Shown here: piece after piece, positions 47,526 through 54,387 of the stretch
Layout: each line of letters opens with the position of its first letter
Position numbering within the stretch: position 1 is the stretch's first letter
NCBI RefSeq assembly: GCF_014837165.1
Contig: NZ_JACSPM010000003.1
Location: forward strand, 248,001-312,000
Direction: 5' to 3'
Source: Microbacterium gallinarum
Lineage (GTDB): Bacteria; Actinomycetota; Actinomycetes; Actinomycetales; Microbacteriaceae
DNA: 64,000 nucleotides
Translations under genes and position numbers: made by a program
Notes under the pieces: model-generated
Database searches by the model: none
Told to the model about the DNA's origin: nothing
The model's input: the letters and a program-made list of their open reading frames with translations, nothing else

Positions 47526-48554
47526 ATGACCGCTTCGACCACCCGTACCGGCATCGTGCACCTCGTGGAGCGCGCGCCGCAGCTCGCCGGTGCCGACATG
47601 GTCGCAGCCCTCGTGCCGCCGCCGCAGTTCGCCGACGCGACGTTCGAGACGTACCGCGCCGACCCCGCCTACCCGTCTCAGCAGGAGGCGAAGGATCTGC
47701 TCCTCGCCTTCGCAGGCAACGGGCAGCCGGCGAAGGGCGGCTTCTTCCGCAAGGCGAAGCGGCCCGAGACGAAGCCGGGCGTCTACCTCGACGGCGGGTT
47801 CGGCGTCGGCAAGACGCACCTGCTGGCGGCGATCTACCACGCGCTCCCGGCACGCCGGAAGTACTTCGGTTCGTTCATCGAGTACACCGCCCTCGTCGGA
47901 GCGCTCGGCTACAAGAACACGGTCGAGCTGTTCCGCGGCGCCGACCTGCTGTGCATCGACGAGTTCGAACTCGACGATCCGGGCGACACGATGGTGATGA
48001 CGCGTCTGCTCGGTGAGCTCGTGTCCTCCGGCACGCGGCTGGCCGCGACATCCAACACCCCTCCCAACGCCCTCGGCGAGGGACGGTTCGCCGCCCAGGA
48101 CTTCATGCGTGAGATCCACGCGATGGCCTCGAGCTTCCAGACCATCCGCATCGACGGCACCGACTACCGTCATCGCGCGGTCGACGGACACGCCCAGGTG
48201 CTGACCCAGCCCCAGTACGAAGCGGCGGTGGCGGATGCCGCGGCCTCGGGCCTGGTGTCGGACGACACGTTCGCCGACCTGGTCTCGCACCTCGCGAAGG
48301 TCCACCCGTCCCGGTACATCCGGCTCATCGAGGGGCTCAGCACCGTCGGCATGCGCGAGGTGGCGCCGTTCAGCGACCAGTCCGCCGCGCTGCGGTTCGT
48401 CGCTTTCATCGACCGGGTCTACGACGCCGAGCTGCCGATCCGTGCGACCGGTGTCTCGCTCGATCTCGTCTTCCCCGAGGAGATGCTCGCCGGCGGGTAC
48501 CGCAAGAAGTACCTGCGCGCCATCTCGCGGCTCGTCGCGTCGACGCTCGCCTGA
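47526..48554 (+). CDS. zapE: AFG1/ZapE-family ATPase
   Basis: A 342-residue P-loop ATPase of the AFG1/ZapE type, linked to late cell division in proteobacteria. Walker A is DGGFGVGKTHLLAA (about 94-107), Walker B LLCIDEFELDDPGDTMVMT (about 143-161) and sensor 1 RLAATSNTPPNALGEGRF. The family FMREIH and DYRHRA blocks follow. The C-terminal part has RFVAFIDRVYDAELPIRATG. The ATG at 47526 has AGGA 7 nt before it; another ATG at 47520 is possible. A TAGATT at 47471-47476 may be its -10. In actinobacteria the cellular role is untested, so the name is by family only. Confidence 0.9.
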   Translation: MTASTTRTGIVHLVERAPQLAGADMVAALVPPPQFADATFETYRADPAYPSQQEAKDLLLAFAGNGQPAKGGFFRKAKRPETKPGVYLDGGFGVGKTHLLAAIYHALPARRKYFGSFIEYTALVGALGYKNTVELFRGADLLCIDEFELDDPGDTMVMTRLLGELVSSGTRLAATSNTPPNALGEGRFAAQDFMREIHAMASSFQTIRIDGTDYRHRAVDGHAQVLTQPQYEAAVADAAASGLVSDDTFADLVSHLAKVHPSRYIRLIEGLSTVGMREVAPFSDQSAALRFVAFIDRVYDAELPIRATGVSLDLVFPEEMLAGGYRKKYLRAISRLVASTLA

Positions 48555-48600
48555 CGCACACCGCCTTCTGAACGGACTCGCGGCGCGTTCTCGTCGCGCC

Positions 48601-48670
48601 GAAACAGGATGTTTACACGTACGGGGCCGCTGTAACGATCGGGAAACACGACACGCACGGCCGGTGAAAC
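48601..48670 (+). promoter_or_regulatory. GlnR-type half-site array upstream of amt
   Basis: GTAAC (48632-48636), 6 nt, GAAAC (48643-48647), 6 nt, degenerate CGCAC (48654-48658), then GAAAC (48666-48670, spacing off by one). Further upstream GAAAC (48601-48605), 6 nt, TTTAC (48612-48616). The central pair is a perfect GTNAC-N6-GAAAC site as in GlnR targets. It lies 90-130 bp before the amt ATG, where a nitrogen activator would bind. Confidence 0.65.
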
Positions 48671-48760
48671 GCTCGCTCGCCAGACTGACGGGACACGCAG
48701 CACCCTCCCGAGTGCTTCGTGGCTCTGTCACCACCGAACCCCGATGCGAGGTATCACCCC

Positions 48761-50002
48761 ATGGACGCACCCGGCAACATCGCCTGGGCGGTAACCGCAA
48801 CCGCTCTAGTCCTGCTCATGACGCCCGGTGTGGCGTTCTTCTACGGCGGCCTGGTCAAAGCGAAGAGCGTCGTCAGCATGATGATGATGAGCTTCGGCGC
48901 GCTCGGCCTCGTCGGCGTGCTCTGGATCCTGTACGGCGCCAACATGAGCGTGGTCGACGGGACCTGGAGCTTCGCCGGCAACCCCTTCAGCGATTTCGGG
49001 CTCGCGAGCCTCGCGTCGGGGGACGATGCGAACGTGGGCCTGCTCGGCACCGCGTACGGCGCCACCTTCGCGATCATCACGGTCGCCCTGATCTCCGGCG
49101 CCATCGCCGACCGTGCCAAGTTCGGCGCCTGGATGATCTTCGCGGGCCTGTTCGCGACGCTCGTCTACTTCCCCGTGGCCGCATGGGTGTGGGGTGGTGG
49201 CTGGGTCTACAACCTCGGCACCACGCTGTTCGGTGAGGAGAGCGGCGTCGCCGTCATCGACTACGCCGGTGGCACGGCCGTGCACATCAACGCCGGTGCC
49301 GCAGCCCTCGCGCTGGCTCTCGTTCTCGGCAAGCGCATCGGCTTCCAGAAGGGCATCCTCAAGCCGCACAACGTGCCCCTGACGCTGCTGGGCGCATCGC
49401 TTCTGTGGTTCGGCTGGTTCGGTTTCAACGGCGGCGCGGAGTGGCTGTCGGAGGACATGGGAGGCGTCGGCCTCATCACCATCAACACGCTCGGTGCGAC
49501 CGCGGCCGCGGTCATCGGCTGGATCCTCGTCGAGAAGTTCAAGGACGGCAAGCCCACGTCGGTGGGCGCCGCCTCGGGTGCCGTCGCCGGTCTCGTCGCG
49601 ATCACCCCGGCCTGCGCCAACCTCACCCCCGGATGGGCCCTGCTGCTCGGTGTCGTCACCGGTGCCATCTGCGCCCTGGCGATCGAACTGAAGTTCAAGC
49701 TCGGCTTCGACGACTCGCTCGACGTCGTGGGCATCCACCTCGTCGGCGGCCTCATCGGAACGATCTACCTCGGCTTCTTCGCGTCCGAGACCGGCCTCTT
49801 CCTCGGCGGCGGCCCGGAGCAGCTGGTCGTGCAGGTCATCGCCGCCCTCGGCGTGCTGATCTACTCCTTCGCGGTGTCGTTCGTGATCGGGTTCGTCATC
49901 GAGAAGACGATCGGCTTCCGCGTGAAGAACGAGGACGAGATCGCCGGCGTCGACACGGTCGTGCACGGCGAGGAGGGATACCTCCTCGACGAGCGCGTCT
50001 GA
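48761..50002 (+). CDS. amt: Ammonium transporter
   Basis: Trimeric Amt/MEP channel importing ammonium, 413 residues with eleven membrane helices and an external N-terminus (MDAPGNIAWAVTATALVLL). The recruitment-site and pore elements include the helix TPGVAFFYGGLVKAKSVVSM, the first pore His in IDYAGGTAVHINAGAAALAL (about 170-189) and the second in VVGIHLVGGLIGTIYLG (about 324-340). The cytoplasmic tail RVKNEDEIAGVDTVVHGEEG is short. The ATG at 48761 matches family starts; an in-frame GTG at 48719 would add 14 unlikely residues. No glnK/glnD follow it here, unlike in many actinobacteria. GlnR-type sites upstream point to induction under nitrogen limitation. Confidence 0.96.
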   Translation: MDAPGNIAWAVTATALVLLMTPGVAFFYGGLVKAKSVVSMMMMSFGALGLVGVLWILYGANMSVVDGTWSFAGNPFSDFGLASLASGDDANVGLLGTAYGATFAIITVALISGAIADRAKFGAWMIFAGLFATLVYFPVAAWVWGGGWVYNLGTTLFGEESGVAVIDYAGGTAVHINAGAAALALALVLGKRIGFQKGILKPHNVPLTLLGASLLWFGWFGFNGGAEWLSEDMGGVGLITINTLGATAAAVIGWILVEKFKDGKPTSVGAASGAVAGLVAITPACANLTPGWALLLGVVTGAICALAIELKFKLGFDDSLDVVGIHLVGGLIGTIYLGFFASETGLFLGGGPEQLVVQVIAALGVLIYSFAVSFVIGFVIEKTIGFRVKNEDEIAGVDTVVHGEEGYLLDERV

Positions 50003-50014
50003 CGCATCGACGGA

Positions 50015-50050
50015 AAGAGGGGCGCCGCGGGCAGACCGCGCGCCCCTCTT
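50015..50050 (+). terminator. Terminator of amt
   Basis: A 10-bp stem (AAGAGGGGCG/CGCCCCTCTT) with inner CGCGG/CCGCG pairing, 13 bp after the amt stop. It ends only 10 bp before the promoter box of the next gene. Confidence 0.75.
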
Positions 50051-50059
50051 GGTCGTCGC

Positions 50060-50065
50060 TAGGGT
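50060..50065 (+). promoter_or_regulatory. -10 box for leaderless PemK/MazF gene
   Basis: TAGGGT stands 6 nt before the GTG at 50072, with no ribosome site between. Confidence 0.5.
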
Positions 50066-50071
50066 GACCTG

Positions 50072-50599
50072 GTGACGCACTCCCGCCTGCTCAGCCGTAT
50101 CGCGCAGCTCTTCCGTCCGGTAGCGGCGAGCACCCGACCCTCCGACGTCGAAGGCGATGAGCCCGGCCGCTTCGGAGACACTGCCACCGTCGAGATCGTG
50201 CCTCCGGGCCCGGGCGGCCTGCGAATCAGCTACGTCCCGGATGTGGACGGCGAGCCCGACGCCGGCGAGATCATCTGGACCTGGGTGCCGTACGACGAGC
50301 GCGACGGCCGCGGCAAGGACCGGCCTGTGCTCGTCATCGCACGCGAGGACCACGACTGGGTGTACGCCGTCCGGCTCACCAGCAAGTCGCACGACGGCGA
50401 CCGCGACTATCTCGCGCTCGGCTCGGGATCGTGGGATGCGCGGGGTCGGCCGTCCTGGGTCGACATCGAGCAGATCTACCGAGTGCACCGGACCGGCGTG
50501 CGGCGCGAAGCGTCCGTCCTCGAGCCGGACCGGTTCGCCCGGGTGGCGGCGGCGCTGGGCAGCCGCTATGGCTGGAGCGCGGAAGGCACGACCGCGTAG
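50072..50599 (+). CDS. PemK/MazF-like protein without a neighbouring antitoxin
   Basis: A 175-residue protein. After a variable N-terminal 60 residues it has a PemK/MazF-like core: AGEIIWTWVPYDERDGRGKD, RPVLVIAREDHDWVYAVRLT (about 84-103) and SWVDIEQIYRVHRTGVRRE near the C-terminus. MazF-type proteins are usually sequence-specific mRNA endonucleases of about 110 residues; this one is longer at the N-terminus. No antitoxin-sized ORF lies beside it: amt is upstream and a terminator and tRNA genes follow. It may therefore be a chromosomal, domesticated member rather than an active toxin. Start GTG, probably leaderless. Confidence 0.8.
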   Translation: MTHSRLLSRIAQLFRPVAASTRPSDVEGDEPGRFGDTATVEIVPPGPGGLRISYVPDVDGEPDAGEIIWTWVPYDERDGRGKDRPVLVIAREDHDWVYAVRLTSKSHDGDRDYLALGSGSWDARGRPSWVDIEQIYRVHRTGVRREASVLEPDRFARVAAALGSRYGWSAEGTTA

Positions 50600-50641
50600 A
50601 TGGCCATGCGTGGGTACCGCGGCGGCACTGTCGCACCAACG

Positions 50642-50669
50642 GAAAAGCCCCGGAGGACCGGGGCTTTTC
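50642..50669. terminator. Bidirectional terminator between mazF-like gene and tRNA-Val
   Basis: A perfect 12-bp stem (GAAAAGCCCCGG/CCGGGGCTTTTC) with a 4-nt loop. The four A/T pairs at the stem base give a T run on both strands, so it can end both the plus-strand ORF and the minus-strand tRNA. Confidence 0.85.
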
Positions 50670-50683
50670 ACGGGGCATTTCGG

Positions 50684-50756
50684 TGGGCGATACCAGACTC
50701 GAACTGATGACCTCTTCCGTGTGAAGGAAGCGCGCTACCAACTGCGCCAATCGCCC
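50684..50756 (-). tRNA. tRNA-Val (anticodon CAC)
   Basis: 73 nt. Acceptor stem GGGCGAT/ATCGCCC, discriminator A, D-arm with GCGCAGTTGGTAGCGC, anticodon loop TTCACAC closed by CTTCC/GGAAG, and T-arm with GTTCGAGTC. CCA is not encoded (ACCG follows). Reads GUG codons, the most used Val codon class in such genomes along with GUC. Confidence 0.95.
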
Positions 50757-50845
50757 GTGGCCCCGAGGGGCCGAGACTCGATACTACCGGATCCAGGAGA
50801 GTGCCTGAGACCGGATTGGGAGACACGCGCGGGCCGCGCTCGGTT

Positions 50846-50873
50846 TTGCACTGCGCCGTTCGTGGGATAAAGT
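50846..50873 (+). promoter_or_regulatory. Probable promoter of the tRNA-Gly/Cys/Val cluster
   Basis: TTGCAC (50846-50851), a 16-nt spacer and TAAAGT (50868-50873), placing the transcript start about 30 bp before tRNA-Gly. It is the best sigma-A-like match in the 153-bp gap. For the divergent tRNA-Val, TAGTAT on the minus strand (50786-50781) is a possible -10. Confidence 0.45.
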
Positions 50874-50909
50874 TCTTCAAGTGCCCGGGTGCGAATCCGG
50901 GAACGAAAT

Positions 50910-50982
50910 GCGGATGTAGCGCAGTTGGTAGCGCATCACCTTGCCAAGGTGAGGGTCGCGAGTTCGAGTCTCGTCATCCGCT
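50910..50982 (+). tRNA. tRNA-Gly (anticodon GCC)
   Basis: 73 nt. Acceptor GCGGATG/CATCCGC with discriminator T, D-arm GCGCAGTTGGTAGCGC, anticodon loop TTGCCAA between TCACC and GGTGA, T-loop GTTCGAGTC. CCA is not encoded. Confidence 0.95.
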
Positions 50983-51038
50983 CGAGTGCAGGGGCTTCTT
51001 AATAAGGAAGCCACGGCACGTGGGGTCAAACCACACGC

Positions 51039-51112
51039 GGTGGCGTGGCCGAGCGGCTAGGCACCGGCCTGCAAAGCCGTTTACACGGGTTCGAATCCCG
51101 TCGCCACCTCCA
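51039..51112 (+). tRNA. tRNA-Cys (anticodon GCA)
   Basis: Acceptor GGTGGCG/CGCCACC with discriminator T, anticodon loop CTGCAAA, T-arm GGGTTCGAATCCC. Mature body 71 nt (51039-51109), followed by an encoded CCA (51110-51112). Confidence 0.94.
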
Positions 51113-51135
51113 CTCGAACTGAATAGCCTTCACAG

Positions 51136-51210
51136 GCGCGATTGGCGCAGCGGTAGCGCGCTTCCCTGACACGGAAGAGGTCACTGGTTCGATCCCAGTA
51201 TCGCGCACCA
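51136..51210 (+). tRNA. tRNA-Val (anticodon GAC)
   Basis: Acceptor GCGCGAT/ATCGCGC, discriminator A, anticodon loop CTGACAC between CTTCC and GGAAG, T-arm CTGGTTCGATCCCAG. CCA is encoded (51208-51210). It closely resembles the minus-strand tRNA-Val(CAC) 380 bp away. Confidence 0.95.
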
Positions 51211-51216
51211 CACAGA

Positions 51217-51243
51217 GAAAGCCCCCGGATGCCGGGGGCTTTC
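51217..51243 (+). terminator. Terminator of the tRNA cluster
   Basis: A perfect 12-bp stem (GAAAGCCCCCGG/CCGGGGGCTTTC) with a 3-nt ATG loop, 7 nt after the last tRNA. It may also end the opposing KTSC gene. Confidence 0.82.
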
Positions 51244-51275
51244 GCGTTTCCGGTTCGAACCGGTTGAGGCCCGCT

Positions 51276-51488
51276 TCAGCGCTTCTGACGGTCGGGATAC
51301 CGCTCCCGGATCCGCGACTGGAAGAAGCGTCCCGGGCTCTCGGCGGCGAGCAGCCCGTCGTGCACCGAGGGCGGAACGGCGAAGAACTCGTACACGTCAC
51401 CCGACGTGAACTCGATCTCCAGGATCGCCATCGCGGGGTCGTAGCCGACCGATGCGATGGCGGTGGACTCGATGCTCCGTCGCCTCAT
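51276..51488 (-). CDS. KTSC domain protein
   Basis: A 70-residue protein matching the small KTSC domain family: RRRSIESTAIASVGYDPAMA, then ILEIEFTSGDVYEFFAVP and the C-terminal SPGRFFQSRIRERYP. The signature Lys-Thr-Ser-Cys is not literal here (it reads S-T-A-I), which is common in the family. Members occur next to lysyl-tRNA synthetases or in phage genomes and may bind nucleic acid; function is unknown. The ATG at 51488 is the only one that gives the domain without a long low-complexity lead. It lies between the tRNA cluster and thrS on the opposite strand. Confidence 0.85.
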   Translation of the reverse strand: MRRRSIESTAIASVGYDPAMAILEIEFTSGDVYEFFAVPPSVHDGLLAAESPGRFFQSRIRERYPDRQKR

Positions 51489-51565
51489 GCTGCCGAGCGT
51501 ACGACGCGGCGCCCGCGGCATCCCGCCGCCCGCGCCGGGGGAGCGGTTCGCCCGGAGCGACTGGA

Positions 51566-51571
51566 TAGACT
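51566..51571 (+). promoter_or_regulatory. -10 box of the thrS leader transcript
   Basis: TAGACT stands 6 nt before the ATG of a 22-codon ORF, so transcription should begin at that ATG. The -35 region (GCGGTT at 17 nt) is weak. Confidence 0.55.
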
Positions 51572-51577
51572 CGACGA

Positions 51578-51646
51578 ATGGAACTCGCCGTGTCGACGCA
51601 CGCAGTCTGGGCCGTGACGGCCGGCACGCGAACGCTCGGCGCCTGA
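51578..51646 (+). CDS. Putative threonine-rich leader peptide of thrS
   Basis: A 22-codon ORF, MELAVSTHAVWAVTAGTRTL followed by GA and TGA, placed directly after a -10 box and 68 bp before the thrS start. Four of 22 codons are Thr (positions 7, 14, 17, 19, all ACG), three of them within six codons near the end. That is the layout of a ribosome-stalling attenuator peptide for a threonine-responsive gene. A hairpin GGACGC/GCGTCC (51654-51670) follows eight bases after the stop, then a TTTT at 51682-51685. Length, position and leaderless start are seen; the regulatory role is inference. It is not in the thrS frame. Confidence 0.55.
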   Translation: MELAVSTHAVWAVTAGTRTLGA

Positions 51647-51714
51647 GCGGGCAGGACGCGTCCGGCGTCCGAAGCTGAGTAGTTTTGATCCGAGCCACCT
51701 CCAGGAGAGTTTCC

Positions 51715-53706
51715 GTGACTGACGTGTCGTACCCCGCCGACGGGTTCGCCCTTTTCCCCGACCGCTCTGTGGTCGCCCTCCGCGTGAACGGCGAGTTGAA
51801 AGGCCTCGCCACGCGCGTCGAGGACACCGATGAGGTCGAACCCGTCACCATCGACAGCCCCGACGGGCTGAACATCCTGCGGCACTCCGCAGCGCATGTC
51901 CTCGCGCAGGCCGTCCAGCGCATCAACCCGCAGGCCGACCTCGGCATCGGGCCGCCGATCACCGACGGCTTCTACTACGACTTCGGTGTCGAGCACCCGT
52001 TCACGCCCGAAGACGTGAAGGCCATCGACAAGGAGATGCAGCGCATCATCCGCGAGGGGCAGCGCTTCGTGCGCCGCGTCGTGTCCGACGAGGAGGCGCG
52101 CGTCGAACTCGTCGACGAGCCGTTCAAGCTCGAGCTCATCGGGCTCAAGGGCGGCTCGAAGGAGGCTGCCGAGGGCGCCTCCGTCGAAGTCGGCGCCGGC
52201 GAGCTGACGATCTACGACAACGTCGACCGCGACGGGCAGACGGTCTGGAAGGACCTGTGCCGCGGACCGCACCTGCCGAACACCCGCATGATCGGCAACG
52301 GCTGGGCGCTCCAGCGCGTCGCCGGCGCGTACTGGCGCGGCAGCGAGAAGAACCCGCAGCTGCAGCGCATCTACGGCACCGCCTGGCCGACGAAGGACGA
52401 GCTGCGCGCGTACCAGCAGCGCCTGGAGGAGGCCGCCAAGCGCGATCACCGCAAGCTCGGCAAGGAGCTCGACCTCTTCTCCTTCCCCGACGAGATCGGC
52501 TCAGGCCTGTCAGTGTGGCACCCGCGCGGCGGCATCGTGCGCGGCGAGATGGAGCAGCACGCGCGGCGGCGGCACATCGAGGGCGGCTACACCTACGTGT
52601 ACACGCCGCACATCTCGAAGGAAGACCTCTTCCTTCAGTCCAACCACCTCGTCACGTACAAAGAGGGCATGTTCCCGCCCATCCACCTCGACGAGGAGCG
52701 CGACGCAGCGGGCGAGATCACCAAGCACGGCCAGGACTACTACCTGAAGCCGATGAACTGCCCGATGCACATCCTGATCTTCAAGGAGCGTGCGCGCAGC
52801 TACCGCGACCTGCCAATGCGCCTCGCCGAGAACGGCACGGTGTACCGCAACGAGCTGTCCGGCGCGCTGCACGGACTCACCCGCGTGCGCGGCTTCACCC
52901 AGGACGACTCGCACCTCTTCGTCACCCCCGACCAGCTCGAGGAGGAGACCACCCGGGTGCTCTCCTTCGTCATCTCGATGCTGCGGGACTTCGGCCTCGA
53001 CGACTTCGAGCTCGAACTCTCGATGCGCGACGACGAGAAGGACAAGTGGATCGGATCGGACGAGTTCTGGGAGTACTCGACCAACGCCCTGCGCAACGTC
53101 GCCCTCCAGAGCGGGCTCAAGCTCACGGAGGTCCCCGGCGAGGCCGCGTTCTACGGCCCGAAGATCGATCTGAAGACGCGTGACGCGATCGGCCGAACCT
53201 GGCAGCTCTCGACGGTCCAGGTCGACCCGAACCTGCCCGAGCGCTTCGAGCTCGAGTACACCGATCGCGACGGCCAGAAGAAGCGGCCGATCATGATCCA
53301 CCGCGCGCTCTTCGGCTCGATCGAGCGCTTCTTCGCGATCCTGCTCGAGCACTACGCCGGCGCCTTCCCGGTGTGGCTGTCGCCGGTGCAGGTCGTGGGC
53401 ATCCCGGTTGCCGACGATTTCGCCGACTACCTCGGCGACGTCGTGGCGCAGCTGAAGAGCGAGGGCGTGCGGGCGGAGCTCGACCACAGCGACGACCGCA
53501 TGCAGAAGAAGATCCGCACCCACACCACGCAGAAGGTGCCGCTCATGCTGATCGCGGGCGCGCAGGATCAGGCCGCCGGCACGGTGTCGTTCCGCTTCCG
53601 CGACGGCACGCAGGAGAACGGGGTGCCGATCGCCGACGCGATCCGCCGGGTGAAGGCCTCCATCGCGACTCATGCCCTGATCAACGGCGCAGAGGACTTC
53701 GCGTGA
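51715..53706 (+). CDS. thrS: Threonyl-tRNA synthetase
   Basis: Class II aminoacyl-tRNA synthetase that charges tRNA-Thr, 663 residues. A short TGS-like N-terminus (about 1-55) precedes the editing domain with the HSAAH motif (about 61-65) and the second zinc-type pair further on. The catalytic core has motif 1 around [20 protein letters not shown], the zinc-binding Cys in [13 protein letters not shown], motif 2 [20 protein letters not shown] and motif 3 [16 protein letters not shown]. The anticodon-binding domain is C-terminal ([20 protein letters not shown]). The GTG at 51715 has a CAGGAGAG ribosome site 5 nt upstream. It is probably controlled through the leader ORF ahead of it. Its stop overlaps the HIT gene start (GTGA). 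Confidence 0.97.
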   Translation: MTDVSYPADGFALFPDRSVVALRVNGELKGLATRVEDTDEVEPVTIDSPDGLNILRHSAAHVLAQAVQRINPQADLGIGPPITDGFYYDFGVEHPFTPEDVKAIDKEMQRIIREGQRFVRRVVSDEEARVELVDEPFKLELIGLKGGSKEAAEGASVEVGAGELTIYDNVDRDGQTVWKDLCRGPHLPNTRMIGNGWALQRVAGAYWRGSEKNPQLQRIYGTAWPTKDELRAYQQRLEEAAKRDHRKLGKELDLFSFPDEIGSGLSVWHPRGGIVRGEMEQHARRRHIEGGYTYVYTPHISKEDLFLQSNHLVTYKEGMFPPIHLDEERDAAGEITKHGQDYYLKPMNCPMHILIFKERARSYRDLPMRLAENGTVYRNELSGALHGLTRVRGFTQDDSHLFVTPDQLEEETTRVLSFVISMLRDFGLDDFELELSMRDDEKDKWIGSDEFWEYSTNALRNVALQSGLKLTEVPGEAAFYGPKIDLKTRDAIGRTWQLSTVQVDPNLPERFELEYTDRDGQKKRPIMIHRALFGSIERFFAILLEHYAGAFPVWLSPVQVVGIPVADDFADYLGDVVAQLKSEGVRAELDHSDDRMQKKIRTHTTQKVPLMLIAGAQDQAAGTVSFRFRDGTQENGVPIADAIRRVKASIATHALINGAEDFA

Positions 53707-53786
53707 GCGACGACCCGCTTGCGGGGAGTCGGGATCGCGAAGTCCCGGTTCCTGAGCTTGTCGAAGGGCGCGTGAGCGACGACCCG
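53701..53786 (+). repeat. 17-bp direct repeat flanking a 52-bp insert at the thrS/HIT junction
   Basis: GCGTGAGCGACGACCCG occurs at 53701-53717 and again at 53770-53786, 69 bp apart and in the same frame. Each copy contains a GTGAGC start for the HIT gene. The segment between ends with CGGTTCCTGAGCTTGTCGAA followed by GGG, close to the widespread short element built on CCTGAGCCTGTCGAAGG in G+C-rich bacteria. The layout suggests a small insertion with a target duplication, or slippage, that added 23 codons to the HIT protein. Confidence 0.75.
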
Positions 53787-54344
53787 GTTGACGCCGACCG
53801 GGTCCACGCAGACCCGGCGCTCATCGACGCGGCGACGCTCCCGGGTGTGCCGGACGGCTTTCAGCGCCTGTGGACTCCGCACCGCATGGCGTACATCAAG
53901 GCCGGGCCCGACCCGCTGCGCGAGACGTGCCCGTTCTGCGAGGCGCCGAACAAGTCCGACGAGGACGGGCTCATCGTGGCGCGCGGACGCACCGCGTACG
54001 CGCTGCTGAACCTGTTCCCCTACAACTCCGGCCACCTGCTCATCTGCCCGTACCGCCACATCGCGACCTACGACCAGGCGACTGAGGAAGAGGTCGCCGA
54101 GATCGGCGCTCTGACGCAGCAGGCCATGCGTGTGCTGCGGACCGTGTCACGCTGCGACGGCTTCAACATCGGCATGAATCAGGGGAGTGTCGCAGGAGCC
54201 GGCGTCGACGAGCACCTCCACCAGCACGTCGTGCCACGGTGGGCGTCCGACGCGAACTTCTTCCCGATCATCGCGCGCACCAAGGCGCTGCCGCAGCTGC
54301 TCGGCGACGTGCGCCGCGCCGTGGCCGAGGCCTGGACAGTGTGA
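53703..54344 (+). CDS. HIT domain nucleotide hydrolase/transferase
   Basis: A HIT-superfamily protein of 213 residues from the GTG at 53703 (190 from the second GTG at 53772). Core elements are [39 protein letters not shown] (about 98-117), [20 protein letters not shown] and the histidine triad [10 protein letters not shown] (about 168-177). The extra N-terminal Cys pair fits the AP4A phosphorylase-like branch. It acts on nucleoside polyphosphates or adenylated molecules. It overlaps the thrS stop by GTGA, the same thrS-HIT pairing as in mycobacteria. The first 23 codons come from a repeat insertion and are probably not conserved; the ancestral start is likely duplicated at 53772. Confidence 0.9.
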   Translation: MSDDPLAGSRDREVPVPELVEGRVSDDPVDADRVHADPALIDAATLPGVPDGFQRLWTPHRMAYIKAGPDPLRETCPFCEAPNKSDEDGLIVARGRTAYALLNLFPYNSGHLLICPYRHIATYDQATEEEVAEIGALTQQAMRVLRTVSRCDGFNIGMNQGSVAGAGVDEHLHQHVVPRWASDANFFPIIARTKALPQLLGDVRRAVAEAWTV

Positions 54345-54348
54345 GAAC

Positions 54349-54386
54349 AGATGAGCGGATGCCTCGAGCGAGGCATCCGCTCATCT
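54349..54386. terminator. Bidirectional terminator between HIT gene and pdxY
   Basis: A perfect 18-bp inverted repeat (AGATGAGCGGATGCCTCG) with only 2 nt between the arms fills the 43-bp gap between convergent genes. The tight centre means the inner pairs must open to form a loop. Confidence 0.82.
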
Positions 54387-54387
54387 C

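Noticed and set aside
50600..51275. tRNA cluster as a mobile-element attachment site
   Set aside because: No integrase, direct repeat of a tRNA 3' end or atypical composition lies nearby.
51685..51714. Upstream TTG start for thrS giving ten extra residues
   Set aside because: The GTG at 51715 has a CAGGAGAG ribosome site at proper spacing, while the TTG has none.
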